Positions 8,903 to 17,706 of a stretch of 64,000 nt of DNA are shown here, one piece after another. Origin of the DNA: Solibacillus daqui (GTDB taxonomy: Bacteria > Bacillota > Bacilli > Bacillales_A > Planococcaceae). A program made the translations under genes and the position numbers. The notes beneath the pieces were generated by a model. The model saw nothing but the letters and a program-made list of their open reading frames with translations, made no database searches and had not been told where the DNA came from. How positions within the stretch are numbered: the first letter of the stretch is position 1; every line of letters begins with the position of its first letter. The stretch covers positions 613,501 through 677,500 of the forward strand of contig NZ_CP114887.1 of NCBI RefSeq assembly GCF_028747805.1. Direction: 5' to 3'.

Positions 8903-11734
8903 ATGTCAAAACAAAATACAGGTCGTAAATTCTTTGCGACAGCTGCAACTGCTGCATTAGTAGCATCAGCAATCGTACCAGTAGCTTCAGCTGCTGAATT
9001 CACAGATGCAGATCAAATCGCATCTTGGGCTAAAGAAGCTGTAGAAGCTTTAGCTGCAAAAGAAGTAATCACTGGTAACCCAGATGGTTCATTTAACCCA
9101 ACTGGTACTGTAACTCGTGCACAAGCTGCAAAAATGTTCACAGTTGCTTTAGGTTTAGATACTGAAGGTACTGAAAACTTCGCTGACGTTAAAGATGGCC
9201 AATGGTTCCAAGAGTACGTTGTTGCTGTAGTTAACGCTGGTATCGTAAACGGTATGACTGCAACTGAGTTTGCTCCAAACGGTAAATTAACTCGTGAACA
9301 AGCTGCGAAAATGATCGTAGAAGCTTACGGTTTAGAAGGTGAAGCAGACCTTTCAAAATTTGCTGACGCTAAATCTGTATCTGGTAAATGGTCTGAAGGT
9401 TACCTTTCAACTGCTGTAGCTAACGGTGTTATTAACGGTAAAGGCGACAAATTAGCTGCTACTGATTCAATCTCTCGTCAAGAGTTCGCTGTAATGTTAA
9501 CTCGTGCAATTGACGCTGGAACAGATAACTCAGCTGAATTATTAGCTGCTGTTGAAGAAGCAACTAAAGCTTTAGATGAAGCTGTAAAAGCATTAAAAAC
9601 TGAAGTTAAAGTAGAAGAAATTGAAGCTGCTAAAGCTGGAGTTACAACTGCTGAAACTGCAATTGTTACTGTAGAAACTGCATTAGAAGCTGCTAAAGAA
9701 GTAGTATCTGAAGAGCAAGCTGCTAAAGTTAATGAAGCAATCGCTTCTGCTAAAAAAGCTGTAGAAACTACTAAAGCTGCAATCGCTAAAGCTGAAGAAG
9801 CTGCTAAAGATTTAAATGTAGAATCAGTTACTGCGATTAACGGTTCAACAATCCAAGTTAAATTCACTAAAGCTGTAAAGAAAGAAACTGTTATTGATAC
9901 TAATGGTGATGTAGATGCTGATTTCACGTTAGTTGAGGATACTGCAACTGCTACTCCAGTTACTTTAACTGGTAAAAAAGCGGAGTTATCTGAAGATGGC
10001 AAAACTTTAAATGTTTACGTAGCTTCTAACTTAGAGGGTAACTATGTATTAAAGATTGCTAAAGATGTAGTTTTAACTGCTGATGGCAAAAAAGCTTTAC
10101 CAGAAGTAAAAGCAAAATTCAGCATTAAAGACACAACTCGTGCTGCAATTGAAGGTGTTAAAAACGAAAGTAAGTATGTTTTCAATATTAATTTAACTGA
10201 ACCAGTAACTTCTACTGGTAACGTTACTGCTACTTTAGCAGATGGAACTTCAGTAATTAGTGGTGCAACTACATTAACTAACAATGGTAAAACATTACAA
10301 GTTACTTTAGTGAATAACAATAATGCTGTAAACGCTGGTAAAGAAGTAACTGTTACAATTCCTTCATTAACTGATTTTGCAGGTAACATTTCTGTTCCAA
10401 CTACACAAACAGTAACGGTATCAAATTCAGATGTTACTGCTCCAAAAGTTGTTTCTACAGTAGCTACATCTGCTACTTCAGTTGAAGTAACATTTGATGA
10501 AGCGGTAACTCTAGATACAACTGTTACTGCAGGTAACTTTGATAAATTTAAATTTAACGGTTCTCAAGCTAACACAGTAATTTCTAGTATCGCTCCAAAA
10601 GCAGGAGATACTACAAAAACTAAATTTGTTGTTACTTTAGCGTCAGCTCAAACAACAGCAGCTTATTTAGACTTACTAGCTGGTGCAGCTACAGACCTAT
10701 CAGGTAATACTTTAGAAGCAACTTCTAAATTAGTAACATTCAATACTGATAAAACTGCTCCAACAGTTACTTCTACTTCTGTACAAAAAATTGCTGGAGT
10801 TAACTACTTAGTAGTAAACTTCTCTGAAAAAGTATCTAAAGTTGGTAATACTGCTTTAGCATTTAAATTTAAAGATGAGTTTGGTGTTGAACAAACTGCT
10901 ACTTTAGCAGCAGGTAATATTGCAGCTGACGTAACTCCAAACGGAACAGCTGGAACTTCATTTAAAATTGAATTAACAAACGTTTCACCTGCACTAAAAA
11001 CTGGTGTAGAATATTCAGTTGAATTTGCAAAAGGTTACTTTACAGATGCATTTTCTAACGATTTAGAAAAAACAACTGTTAAGTTTGTAAACAATTCTTC
11101 AGATGCAACTACTACAAAATTAGTAGCTACAATTGGTGCTGAAGGTGTAGATGCTGATGGCCGTTACGTTACTGTGAACTTTGATAAAACAGTAGACCCA
11201 GCTTCAGCAACAGACAAAGCGAACTATACAGTTGAAGGTGCTACTGTAAAAGAAGTTAAATTAGCTTCAAATACAGCGGCTTCTGGTTCTGTTAAAGTTT
11301 ACTTAACTGCCGATACTGTAAAACTTACAGGTAATTATCAAGTAACTGTACAAAATGTAAAAGGATTTAACTCATCAATTACAGCAATTGACTCAACAAC
11401 TGCATCTGTAGTAATTAAAGAAAACGTTGCTGCTAAAGTTAAATCAAAGTCTATTACTTTTGGTGCAAACTCAGTAATTGACTTAACATTTGATGAAAAT
11501 GTGACAGTTGCAACTGGTACTGATTTTGATCTATACATTGATGGTGTTAAATCTACTGCAACAGTAGCAACAGCTCAAAATGGTACAACTGGTGTTCGTG
11601 TAACAGTTACAGGATTAGACTTATCATCTGATATTGCTTCTACTAAAAAAGTAGTATTAAAAGCAAATGGTACATTTGATATTGAAGATGATAATGATAA
11701 CATTGCTTCTACATTAGATGTAACATTAAACTAA
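8903..11734 (+). CDS. Major S-layer protein with three N-terminal SLH domains
   Basis: A 943-residue exported protein. The signal peptide ends VASA-AE (~residue 30). Three SLH domains (~31-205) each end in a TRAQAAKMF-type motif (TRAQAAKMF, TREQAAKMI, SRQEFAVML) and would bind pyruvylated secondary wall polymer. A helical Ala/Glu/Lys-rich segment (~208-300) precedes repeated Ig-like beta domains with VKFTKAV..., VTFDEAVT and VNFSEKVSK motifs to the C-terminus. Threonine, alanine and valine content is very high and cysteine is absent. Codon use is narrow (GCT, GTA, TTA, AAC, GGT), as in very highly expressed genes. A strong promoter, a long leader and its own terminator fit a monocistronic major surface-array gene. 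Confidence 0.92.
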   Translation: MSKQNTGRKFFATAATAALVASAIVPVASAAEFTDADQIASWAKEAVEALAAKEVITGNPDGSFNPTGTVTRAQAAKMFTVALGLDTEGTENFADVKDGQWFQEYVVAVVNAGIVNGMTATEFAPNGKLTREQAAKMIVEAYGLEGEADLSKFADAKSVSGKWSEGYLSTAVANGVINGKGDKLAATDSISRQEFAVMLTRAIDAGTDNSAELLAAVEEATKALDEAVKALKTEVKVEEIEAAKAGVTTAETAIVTVETALEAAKEVVSEEQAAKVNEAIASAKKAVETTKAAIAKAEEAAKDLNVESVTAINGSTIQVKFTKAVKKETVIDTNGDVDADFTLVEDTATATPVTLTGKKAELSEDGKTLNVYVASNLEGNYVLKIAKDVVLTADGKKALPEVKAKFSIKDTTRAAIEGVKNESKYVFNINLTEPVTSTGNVTATLADGTSVISGATTLTNNGKTLQVTLVNNNNAVNAGKEVTVTIPSLTDFAGNISVPTTQTVTVSNSDVTAPKVVSTVATSATSVEVTFDEAVTLDTTVTAGNFDKFKFNGSQANTVISSIAPKAGDTTKTKFVVTLASAQTTAAYLDLLAGAATDLSGNTLEATSKLVTFNTDKTAPTVTSTSVQKIAGVNYLVVNFSEKVSKVGNTALAFKFKDEFGVEQTATLAAGNIAADVTPNGTAGTSFKIELTNVSPALKTGVEYSVEFAKGYFTDAFSNDLEKTTVKFVNNSSDATTTKLVATIGAEGVDADGRYVTVNFDKTVDPASATDKANYTVEGATVKEVKLASNTAASGSVKVYLTADTVKLTGNYQVTVQNVKGFNSSITAIDSTTASVVIKENVAAKVKSKSITFGANSVIDLTFDENVTVATGTDFDLYIDGVKSTATVATAQNGTTGVRVTVTGLDLSSDIASTKKVVLKANGTFDIEDDNDNIASTLDVTLN

Positions 11735-11760
11735 TTTATTGTAACTTAAATTGAAGTTGA

Positions 11761-11796
11761 AAAACCTGTCGGAGAGAAATCTTCGGCAGGTTTTTT
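11761..11796 (+). terminator. Intrinsic terminator of the S-layer gene
   Basis: AAAACCTGTCG pairs with CGGCAGGTTTT around a short loop and is followed by a T run. Confidence 0.85.
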
Positions 11797-12039
11797 ATAT
11801 ATATACTAGGTTTACTAATGAACTATAGGTTGCAGCACAAAATTTTTAATTCAAAGGAGTTTATGACCTAACCTCTTTTGGTCGATCTAGCTAGATTAAA
11901 TCCAAACAACTGTCACTTCTATCTTAATAATTTCCAATTAATTTCTATTCTAAAAGTATCATTATTCGCTTTTGCTCCCATCTAAGCAAAAGTGTATGTT
12001 ATCATAGTGAAAGACTTGAAAAGTGTGAGGAGTGTAAAG

Positions 12040-13968
12040 ATGAAAAAATATCTTGCGGTACTGTTTACGGCAGTACTGGCAATGAGTTTGTTCTTTGTAA
12101 GTCCAAGCTATGCCGCAGAAACGAATAAAAACTTAGTCGAACAAAAGGTCACAGTAATCATTAATGGAGAAATTATTTCGTTTAATGATCCTATTTTAAA
12201 TAATAGTGGGACAATTCTTTTACCGATGCGTGATTTTTATGAAGCAATTGGCGCAGAAGTAAGCTGGAATCAAATAGATAAAATAGCGACAAGTGAACGT
12301 AATGGTCAAATTGTTGAATTGACAATTAACTCAAAAACGGCAAAAGTGAACGGCGATAATGCGCAATTACTTGTTGCCCCAATGATTTACAAAAATCGTA
12401 CCTATATTCCAATGCGATTTGTCAGTGAAAATTCAGACGGACAAGTATATTGGAATCAAGAAAACAAAGTAGTAGAAATTATTTTAAACGAAGATACGAA
12501 TGATGGCCAAAGCCCAGGAGCAGGTGAAGAAGAGCCAGCGCCGATTATACCTGAAGAAAAGTATATTTTATATATGAATAATCAGCGTGTTGAAATGGAA
12601 TTGCCGCCAATTACAAAAGATGGGCGCATGTATATCGCGGCAAATTATTTCAGTGACTATTTACAGGATAGTTTTAGCCAGTGGGTAGATGAAACGAGCT
12701 TCGATCTAACAATTTCAGGTATAACATTTAATTTCACAGACAACAGCAATAAAATTTATATCAATGGAGAGCTGTATTCGGGGAATGAGAAGCCATTTAT
12801 TCAATCTGGAGAAATGTATGTACCCGTGAAATTTATTGTGGATTCATTTAAAAATGGTGGCTCATTACGCTATGTACAAGAAGATAGAACTATCTATATT
12901 TCTTTGTATGACTACATAATGACAAGTGACTTTTTAGAAAAATCATATGGATCATTAAATGTACCACAACTAGTCGAAAATGCAGCATTAGATGGTAATC
13001 GTGAGTTATTTGTCAGTGACAACCCTGAGGAATTAACTCCGACAATTATTATGAGTGCCAATGAAACATTAGCTGAAAATCATGTGCAAGGTGTTACTTC
13101 GACAAAAGAGCACCGTGTCTATGGTTGGCATATTAACAAACTAGGTGATCGCGCTAAAATCGGGATTACGATTCAAAATACTTCATCTTCTGAAATTCAA
13201 GTGATGAATTCTAAAGGTGTGTCACAAACAACAAGCAATAGCTGGAGTACATTCGATGTAGGCTTACCTTTATCAGATGCGGTATTAACTAATACGTTAC
13301 GCGATGCAAAGGAAAGTAAGATGACCATTGCGCCAGGTGAAACGAAAATCATTCAATCGTATGATATTGGTAAAAATTATTTACTAGGATTTACACATGA
13401 TTTTGATATCCGTTCGGTAACCGGAGCTGCGGTGAATTATACAATTCGAACAGTAATTAGCTTAGATAGTGAGCCGAAGCTAGAAGCAATTCAAACGCCT
13501 GCTGTACCAATTAATGAATATGCAGCCCATCCGCGTGGAGTATGGCCAAGCTCGGCATTAAAGGTAACTTTACCAGCGTATACAGTTGATAGTGAGCAAG
13601 TTGGTTATAACATTTCAAACGGAAAAACAGACCATTTCTTAACAGCTGAAAACTCATTAGATAAAATGAATGGCACAGTTGGCAATCCAGGGCATTTTGG
13701 TATGTCTTATAAAGTCGATATTCCAGTTGTCAATAACACGGGTAAGCTAAAATATGTTGTTGTTAAAATAACAGGACGCGGCGGCTTTTATAGTGGTGCG
13801 GTGAAAATGAATGGGAGAACGTATTTAATCCCAACTTTAAAACCTGGTCAAGAATATGTACAATTACCTGTACACCGTTCGAAAAAAATGAATGATGTCA
13901 TCAACCTAGAAATCATTCACGCAGGCGGCAGTAATTTGCCAGTCGCAATTTATGTAGAAACGAGATAA
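12040..13968 (+). CDS. Secreted protein with two copper-amine-oxidase-N-like modules
   Basis: A 642-residue protein starting at ATG 12040, placed 7 bp after GTGAGGAG; upstream in-frame codons would put a non-signal extension in front. The signal peptide MKKYLAVLFTAVLAMSL ends near SYA-AE. Residues ~33-150 form one module (ILLPMRDFYEAIGAEVSWN, TYIPMRFVSEN...VYWNQE). A Pro/Glu linker (DGQSPGAGEEEPAPIIPEE) leads to a second, divergent module (MYVPVKFIVDSF). The C-terminal ~330 residues are beta-rich with no family I recognise. It shares the stalk module with the gene at 5087 but has no SLH or NAGPA domain. A structural wall or coat role is likely; enzymatic copper oxidation is not indicated. Confidence 0.75.
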   Translation: MKKYLAVLFTAVLAMSLFFVSPSYAAETNKNLVEQKVTVIINGEIISFNDPILNNSGTILLPMRDFYEAIGAEVSWNQIDKIATSERNGQIVELTINSKTAKVNGDNAQLLVAPMIYKNRTYIPMRFVSENSDGQVYWNQENKVVEIILNEDTNDGQSPGAGEEEPAPIIPEEKYILYMNNQRVEMELPPITKDGRMYIAANYFSDYLQDSFSQWVDETSFDLTISGITFNFTDNSNKIYINGELYSGNEKPFIQSGEMYVPVKFIVDSFKNGGSLRYVQEDRTIYISLYDYIMTSDFLEKSYGSLNVPQLVENAALDGNRELFVSDNPEELTPTIIMSANETLAENHVQGVTSTKEHRVYGWHINKLGDRAKIGITIQNTSSSEIQVMNSKGVSQTTSNSWSTFDVGLPLSDAVLTNTLRDAKESKMTIAPGETKIIQSYDIGKNYLLGFTHDFDIRSVTGAAVNYTIRTVISLDSEPKLEAIQTPAVPINEYAAHPRGVWPSSALKVTLPAYTVDSEQVGYNISNGKTDHFLTAENSLDKMNGTVGNPGHFGMSYKVDIPVVNNTGKLKYVVVKITGRGGFYSGAVKMNGRTYLIPTLKPGQEYVQLPVHRSKKMNDVINLEIIHAGGSNLPVAIYVETR

Positions 13969-14323
13969 ATAGTACGGGGCTTACCAAAAAGTCATAACTT
14001 TTTGGTCAGTGCAAAGGGTCTGCGCGAGAAGTAAATATTTCTCGCGCAGTACTTCGTTCGTGTATTAATTATCCGCTGCAGGCGGTGGTCGAAATAAGAA
14101 CGAATGCTAAATCTGTCACATCATGTGACAACGCATTCATGACCAGCATCGTGCTGGCCTCCATCCTCGGCGCAAAGGAGGTGTCCCAGAATCTTTTCTC
14201 GGACACCTCCTTTTATATTAATTTTCAATGACGTATGTTTCAATTAATTGAATTTCTCCCGTTGACTATAATAGTATGTTATCCTTTTGAAAGATAGAAT
14301 GTAATAGAAATGGAGAGAGACTT
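13969..14323. repeat. Hairpin-rich dispersed repeat element, copy 1 (about 13976-14214)
   Basis: Perfect inverted repeats lie one after another: ACCAAAAAGT/ACTTTTTGGT (13983-14006), CTGCGCGAGAA/TTCTCGCGCAG (14020-14049), TGTCACA/TGTGACA with an outer GAATGC/GCATTC (about 14101-14140), CCAGCA/TGCTGG (about 14142-14156) and AAAGGAGGTGTCC/GGACACCTCCTTT (14174-14213). The blocks TTAATTATCCGCTG and CATCCTCGGCGCAAAGG recur in reverse orientation at 43161-43309. There is no coding sequence. It separates the 12040 gene from the next SLH gene and doubles as its terminator. Confidence 0.8.
14174..14216 (+). terminator. Strong 13-bp hairpin terminator
   Basis: AAAGGAGGTGTCC (14174-14186) and GGACACCTCCTTT (14201-14213) form a perfect stem followed by TTATAT. 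Confidence 0.75.
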
Positions 14324-16822
14324 GTGAACAAAAAAATTGTGACCGCTGCTGTGGCAGTAGTCGCTGCGCAGGCTACGTTTTTTGTAGCAGATAGCGAAGC
14401 GGCATTTGACGAAAAAGTAACGGATAAAAAAACAACCGTTTCACCAGGTGTAGAGTACATACAAGAACAATATCAATCAGCAGAAACAAAAGAGGTTGTC
14501 AACTTTTTAAATATCGATTTAAACAATCCCTACACCACATTAGAAGTGGGTATGCCAGACCCAATCAATTCCTTAAAAACAACTTCTGCTATTGCGAAAA
14601 TACATAATTATGAAGGACATAGAGTAGTAGGCGCAACTAACGCGTCATATTTCCTAGGCAATGGATTACCAGCAAATTTATTAGTGAATAATAATGTTAT
14701 TGTCAATTATGGTATTTTAGGTGAAAACGCAAACAGCCCAACTCAGCAGCCGGTAGCATTTGGTGTAACGGCTTCGGGTCAAGCAATTGCCGATTATTAT
14801 ACAACGGATTTATCCTTTACGGTTGCAGGTCAACAATTTACGATAGACCGCATTAATACGGAGCGTGTCACAGGGACAACGGTGCTATATACGGCTGATA
14901 AGGCTTCAACAAGCACCAATAACTGGGGGCTAGAAATTGTCGTGACGGGTGCTTCAAAAAGCACGAAATCATTAAGCTTTGGCGATTCAATATCAGGTAC
15001 AGTCGCAAGTGTGACGGAATACGGTCAATCCGGTAACTCCGCTGTACCAACGGATGGTTTTGTAATTTCAATCCAAGATAAAGCAACTGCCGAGCAATTA
15101 AAGGCATCACTTGAAGTAGGTGCACCAATTCAAGTCGATTTGAATATTGATGATAAATGGAAAAATGCAAAATTCATTTTAGCGGCGGGTCCATTATTAG
15201 TAAAAGATGGGCAAGTAAATATTTCGATGCCGACCGATTCGTCATTTGTCAAAACACGTAGCGACCGTACAGCAGTTGCGGTAGATGCTACAGGGAAAAA
15301 GGTGTTTTTAGTAACGGTTGATGGGCGTCAAAGCGGCTATAGTAATGGTACGTCTTTAACAGACTTAGCCTCTTATTTAATTTCAAAAGGGGCAAAATAT
15401 GCGATTAACCTAGATGGTGGAGGTTCTACGACAATGGTTGCGCGTACACCAGGTCAAGAGACGCCTTCGCTTGTGAATCGACCTTCTGATGGGAGCGAGC
15501 GCCGAGTTTCTGCTACGCTTCAAGTAATTAATAACGCGCCTGCTGGAACTATAAAAGCCTTTTCAATTACAGGCATTCCAAGCTCAATGACGATGGAAAC
15601 AACAGCAACAGCAGATGTGTCATTAGCCTATGATGAATTTTTAAATCCGGCTGCCATTCAAAAAGATCAGGTGAAGTGGTCTGTAGAAGGGGATATCGGT
15701 ACATTAAATGGGACAAGCTTTACGGCAACAAAAGTAGGCGCTGGCAAAATTGTCGCTACTTATAATGGTGTACGTTCCGAGTTTCCTATAAAAGTGACAA
15801 AAGCTCCGGAAGCAGTTGAAGTGGTGGATTCATTTGACGTTACTTCGAATTGGGCTGTTACGACAGCAAAAGCTACGGCTACCATTGTGAATGCTTCAAA
15901 AGCTGAACCGTTCCGCGAAGGTCAGTCATCATTAAAGCTTAACTATGATTTCACAACGGCAGAATCAGGCACGAAAGCGGCATATGCTGTAGCACAATCA
16001 CCAATTACTATGGAAGGTTTGCCGAAACAAATCGGTGTTTGGGTATACGGGGATGCGGCGAAGCATTGGTTGCGCGGTTCAATTATTGATGGCAATGGAC
16101 AAAAGCATACTCTTGATTTCACACAACAAGGCAAGCTAGATTGGTCAGGCTGGAAGTACGTAACGGCTGAAGTTCCACAAACATTAGCATTACCGATAAA
16201 ATTCGACCGTATTTATGTGACAGAGACTAATGCAGCTAATCAAAATAAAGGCGTGCTTTATTTCGATCAATTACAAGCGGTTTATAAGGACGATTACAAA
16301 GAGCCATTATATACAGACTTAAAATTATCTCACTGGGCAAGCTCGACGATCGAATATTTAAATACAAATGAATTAGTAAAAGGCTATCCAAACGGAACAT
16401 TCAAGCCGGAAAGTACCATTTCTAGAGCGGAGGCAGCAACAATTATCGCACGTGCACTAGGAATTTCATCTACCAATAAGGTTGAATTTGATGATGTGAA
16501 GGCGAATCACTTTGCATACGGCGCGATTGCAGCCGTATCAGAAAAGGGAATAATAACAGGTCGTGAAGCAAGTAAATTCAGTCCAGATGGTAAGCTAACT
16601 CGTGCTGAAATGGCGACAATATTAAAACGTGCCTACAATTTATCGGGCACAGCGAAGTTACCATTTAAGGATGTGCCAAGTTCTCACTGGGCATATGATG
16701 CGATTGCAACCGTGTATTCAAATCAATTAACAGGCGGCTACCCGGATAATACCTTTAAACCAAATAACAGTATCACGCGTGCCGAATTCGCAACATTCCT
16801 ATCAAAAATTTTGCAAAAATAA
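14324..16822 (+). CDS. SLH-anchored phosphodiester glycosidase (NAGPA domain) protein
   Basis: An 832-residue exported protein. The GTG at 14324 follows GGAGAGAG; the N-terminus MNKKIVTAAVAVVAAQATFF is a signal peptide ending near SEA-AF. Residues ~60-405 are an NAGPA-type phosphodiester glycosidase domain (GATNASYFLGNG, LAAGPLLVKDG, RSDRTAVAVD, INLDGGGSTTM). Next come an Ig-like domain (~410-500) and a beta-sandwich, carbohydrate-binding-like domain (~505-655; SSLKLNYDF, IGVWVYGD, DRIYVTE). Three C-terminal SLH domains follow (~660-832; SRAEAATII, TRAEMATIL, TRAEFATFL). It would act in the wall under the S-layer on a sugar-phosphodiester substrate, for example teichoic-type polymer; this is inference. 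Confidence 0.88.
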   Translation: MNKKIVTAAVAVVAAQATFFVADSEAAFDEKVTDKKTTVSPGVEYIQEQYQSAETKEVVNFLNIDLNNPYTTLEVGMPDPINSLKTTSAIAKIHNYEGHRVVGATNASYFLGNGLPANLLVNNNVIVNYGILGENANSPTQQPVAFGVTASGQAIADYYTTDLSFTVAGQQFTIDRINTERVTGTTVLYTADKASTSTNNWGLEIVVTGASKSTKSLSFGDSISGTVASVTEYGQSGNSAVPTDGFVISIQDKATAEQLKASLEVGAPIQVDLNIDDKWKNAKFILAAGPLLVKDGQVNISMPTDSSFVKTRSDRTAVAVDATGKKVFLVTVDGRQSGYSNGTSLTDLASYLISKGAKYAINLDGGGSTTMVARTPGQETPSLVNRPSDGSERRVSATLQVINNAPAGTIKAFSITGIPSSMTMETTATADVSLAYDEFLNPAAIQKDQVKWSVEGDIGTLNGTSFTATKVGAGKIVATYNGVRSEFPIKVTKAPEAVEVVDSFDVTSNWAVTTAKATATIVNASKAEPFREGQSSLKLNYDFTTAESGTKAAYAVAQSPITMEGLPKQIGVWVYGDAAKHWLRGSIIDGNGQKHTLDFTQQGKLDWSGWKYVTAEVPQTLALPIKFDRIYVTETNAANQNKGVLYFDQLQAVYKDDYKEPLYTDLKLSHWASSTIEYLNTNELVKGYPNGTFKPESTISRAEAATIIARALGISSTNKVEFDDVKANHFAYGAIAAVSEKGIITGREASKFSPDGKLTRAEMATILKRAYNLSGTAKLPFKDVPSSHWAYDAIATVYSNQLTGGYPDNTFKPNNSITRAEFATFLSKILQK

Positions 16823-16884
16823 GTAGAATAGCATGAAATAATAGTTATTTTGTTTTTAATAAATTTTACTGAAAGGAAGATTAG

Positions 16885-17556
16885 ATGCAATTTAATAAAA
16901 AATTTAGTCCGTTTGCAGCTGCTTTTTTAGTAGTGCCTGTAACGGCTGCATTTGTTATCGATGCGCCAGCCACTGCCGCTACCGAAAATCCTTACACGGA
17001 TGTAGCAACAAAAGACGTACACTACGACGCGATTGTTAACTTAACAGAGCAAGGAATTATTTCAGGTGTATCGAAAACGCAATTTCAGTCAACAAAGGCT
17101 GCAACACGCGGAGAAGCTGCATTATATATTGCTAACGCATTAAAATTAAATACAACATCGGTGACGAATCCAAATTTCATAGATTTATCTACAAGTAGCT
17201 CATATTATGGAGCGGTAGCTGCATTAAACGAATTAAACATCATTGGTGGCTATACAGATGGTACATTCCGTCCGGATGGCACATTAAAACGGTCTGAAAT
17301 TGCGAAAATGTTAACGTTAGCTTTTGAACTAGAAATGTCAACGATTACAAAAACGAAATTTGCAGATGTAAATACAATTACAGATATAAATATGAAGCGT
17401 TATATTCAAACGCTTGTTGATTATGGGATTACTACAGGAACTACAGCAACTACATTTAGCCCATACGGTACGTTAACACGTGGCCAACTAGCGACTTTTT
17501 TACAACGCTCAATCAATGCAGCATCAGATGAATTTAAAATTATTAGTATTGAATAA
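16885..17556 (+). CDS. Small SLH-only surface protein
   Basis: A 223-residue exported protein consisting of little more than a signal peptide (~1-32, ending ATA-AT) and three SLH domains (~35-215; TRGEAALYI, KRSEIAKML, TRGQLATFL). It has no enzymatic module. SLH-only proteins of this size can cap or compete for wall-polymer sites, but that role is speculative. The ATG follows GAAAGGAAG by about 9 bp. It is 62 bp after the NAGPA-SLH gene and may be cotranscribed with it; a terminator follows. Confidence 0.85.
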   Translation: MQFNKKFSPFAAAFLVVPVTAAFVIDAPATAATENPYTDVATKDVHYDAIVNLTEQGIISGVSKTQFQSTKAATRGEAALYIANALKLNTTSVTNPNFIDLSTSSSYYGAVAALNELNIIGGYTDGTFRPDGTLKRSEIAKMLTLAFELEMSTITKTKFADVNTITDINMKRYIQTLVDYGITTGTTATTFSPYGTLTRGQLATFLQRSINAASDEFKIISIE

Positions 17557-17565
17557 TAGAGCTAG

Positions 17566-17606
17566 CTATGCAATCCGAAACTTAATTCAGATTGCATAGT
17601 TTTTTA
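17566..17606 (+). terminator. Intrinsic terminator
   Basis: CTATGCAATC (17566-17575) pairs perfectly with GATTGCATAG (17590-17599), then TTTTTT. Confidence 0.9.
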
Positions 17607-17651
17607 TTTGTTAAATATAAAAGTATAAACTATCCAAAATTAGTGAATTAT

Positions 17652-17668
17652 AGTTAATTGTTTGTTAA
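17652..17668 (+). promoter_or_regulatory. Near-match WalR-type box before the amidase gene
   Basis: AGTTAA-TTGTT-TGTTAA fits the WalR pattern TGTWAH-N5-TGTWAH except for its first base. It lies 38 bp before the start codon, close for an activator, so repression or chance is equally possible. Confidence 0.3.
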
Positions 17669-17706
17669 AATAATAGTTAATTATTAGCTGAAGGAGGACT
17701 ACAGCC

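Noticed and set aside
5087..13968. Copper amine oxidases
   Set aside because: Only the N-terminal stalk-like module is present; the catalytic oxidase domain is missing in both proteins.
13976..14214. Complete insertion sequence
   Set aside because: No transposase reading frame fits in the element; only a non-autonomous repeat is supported.
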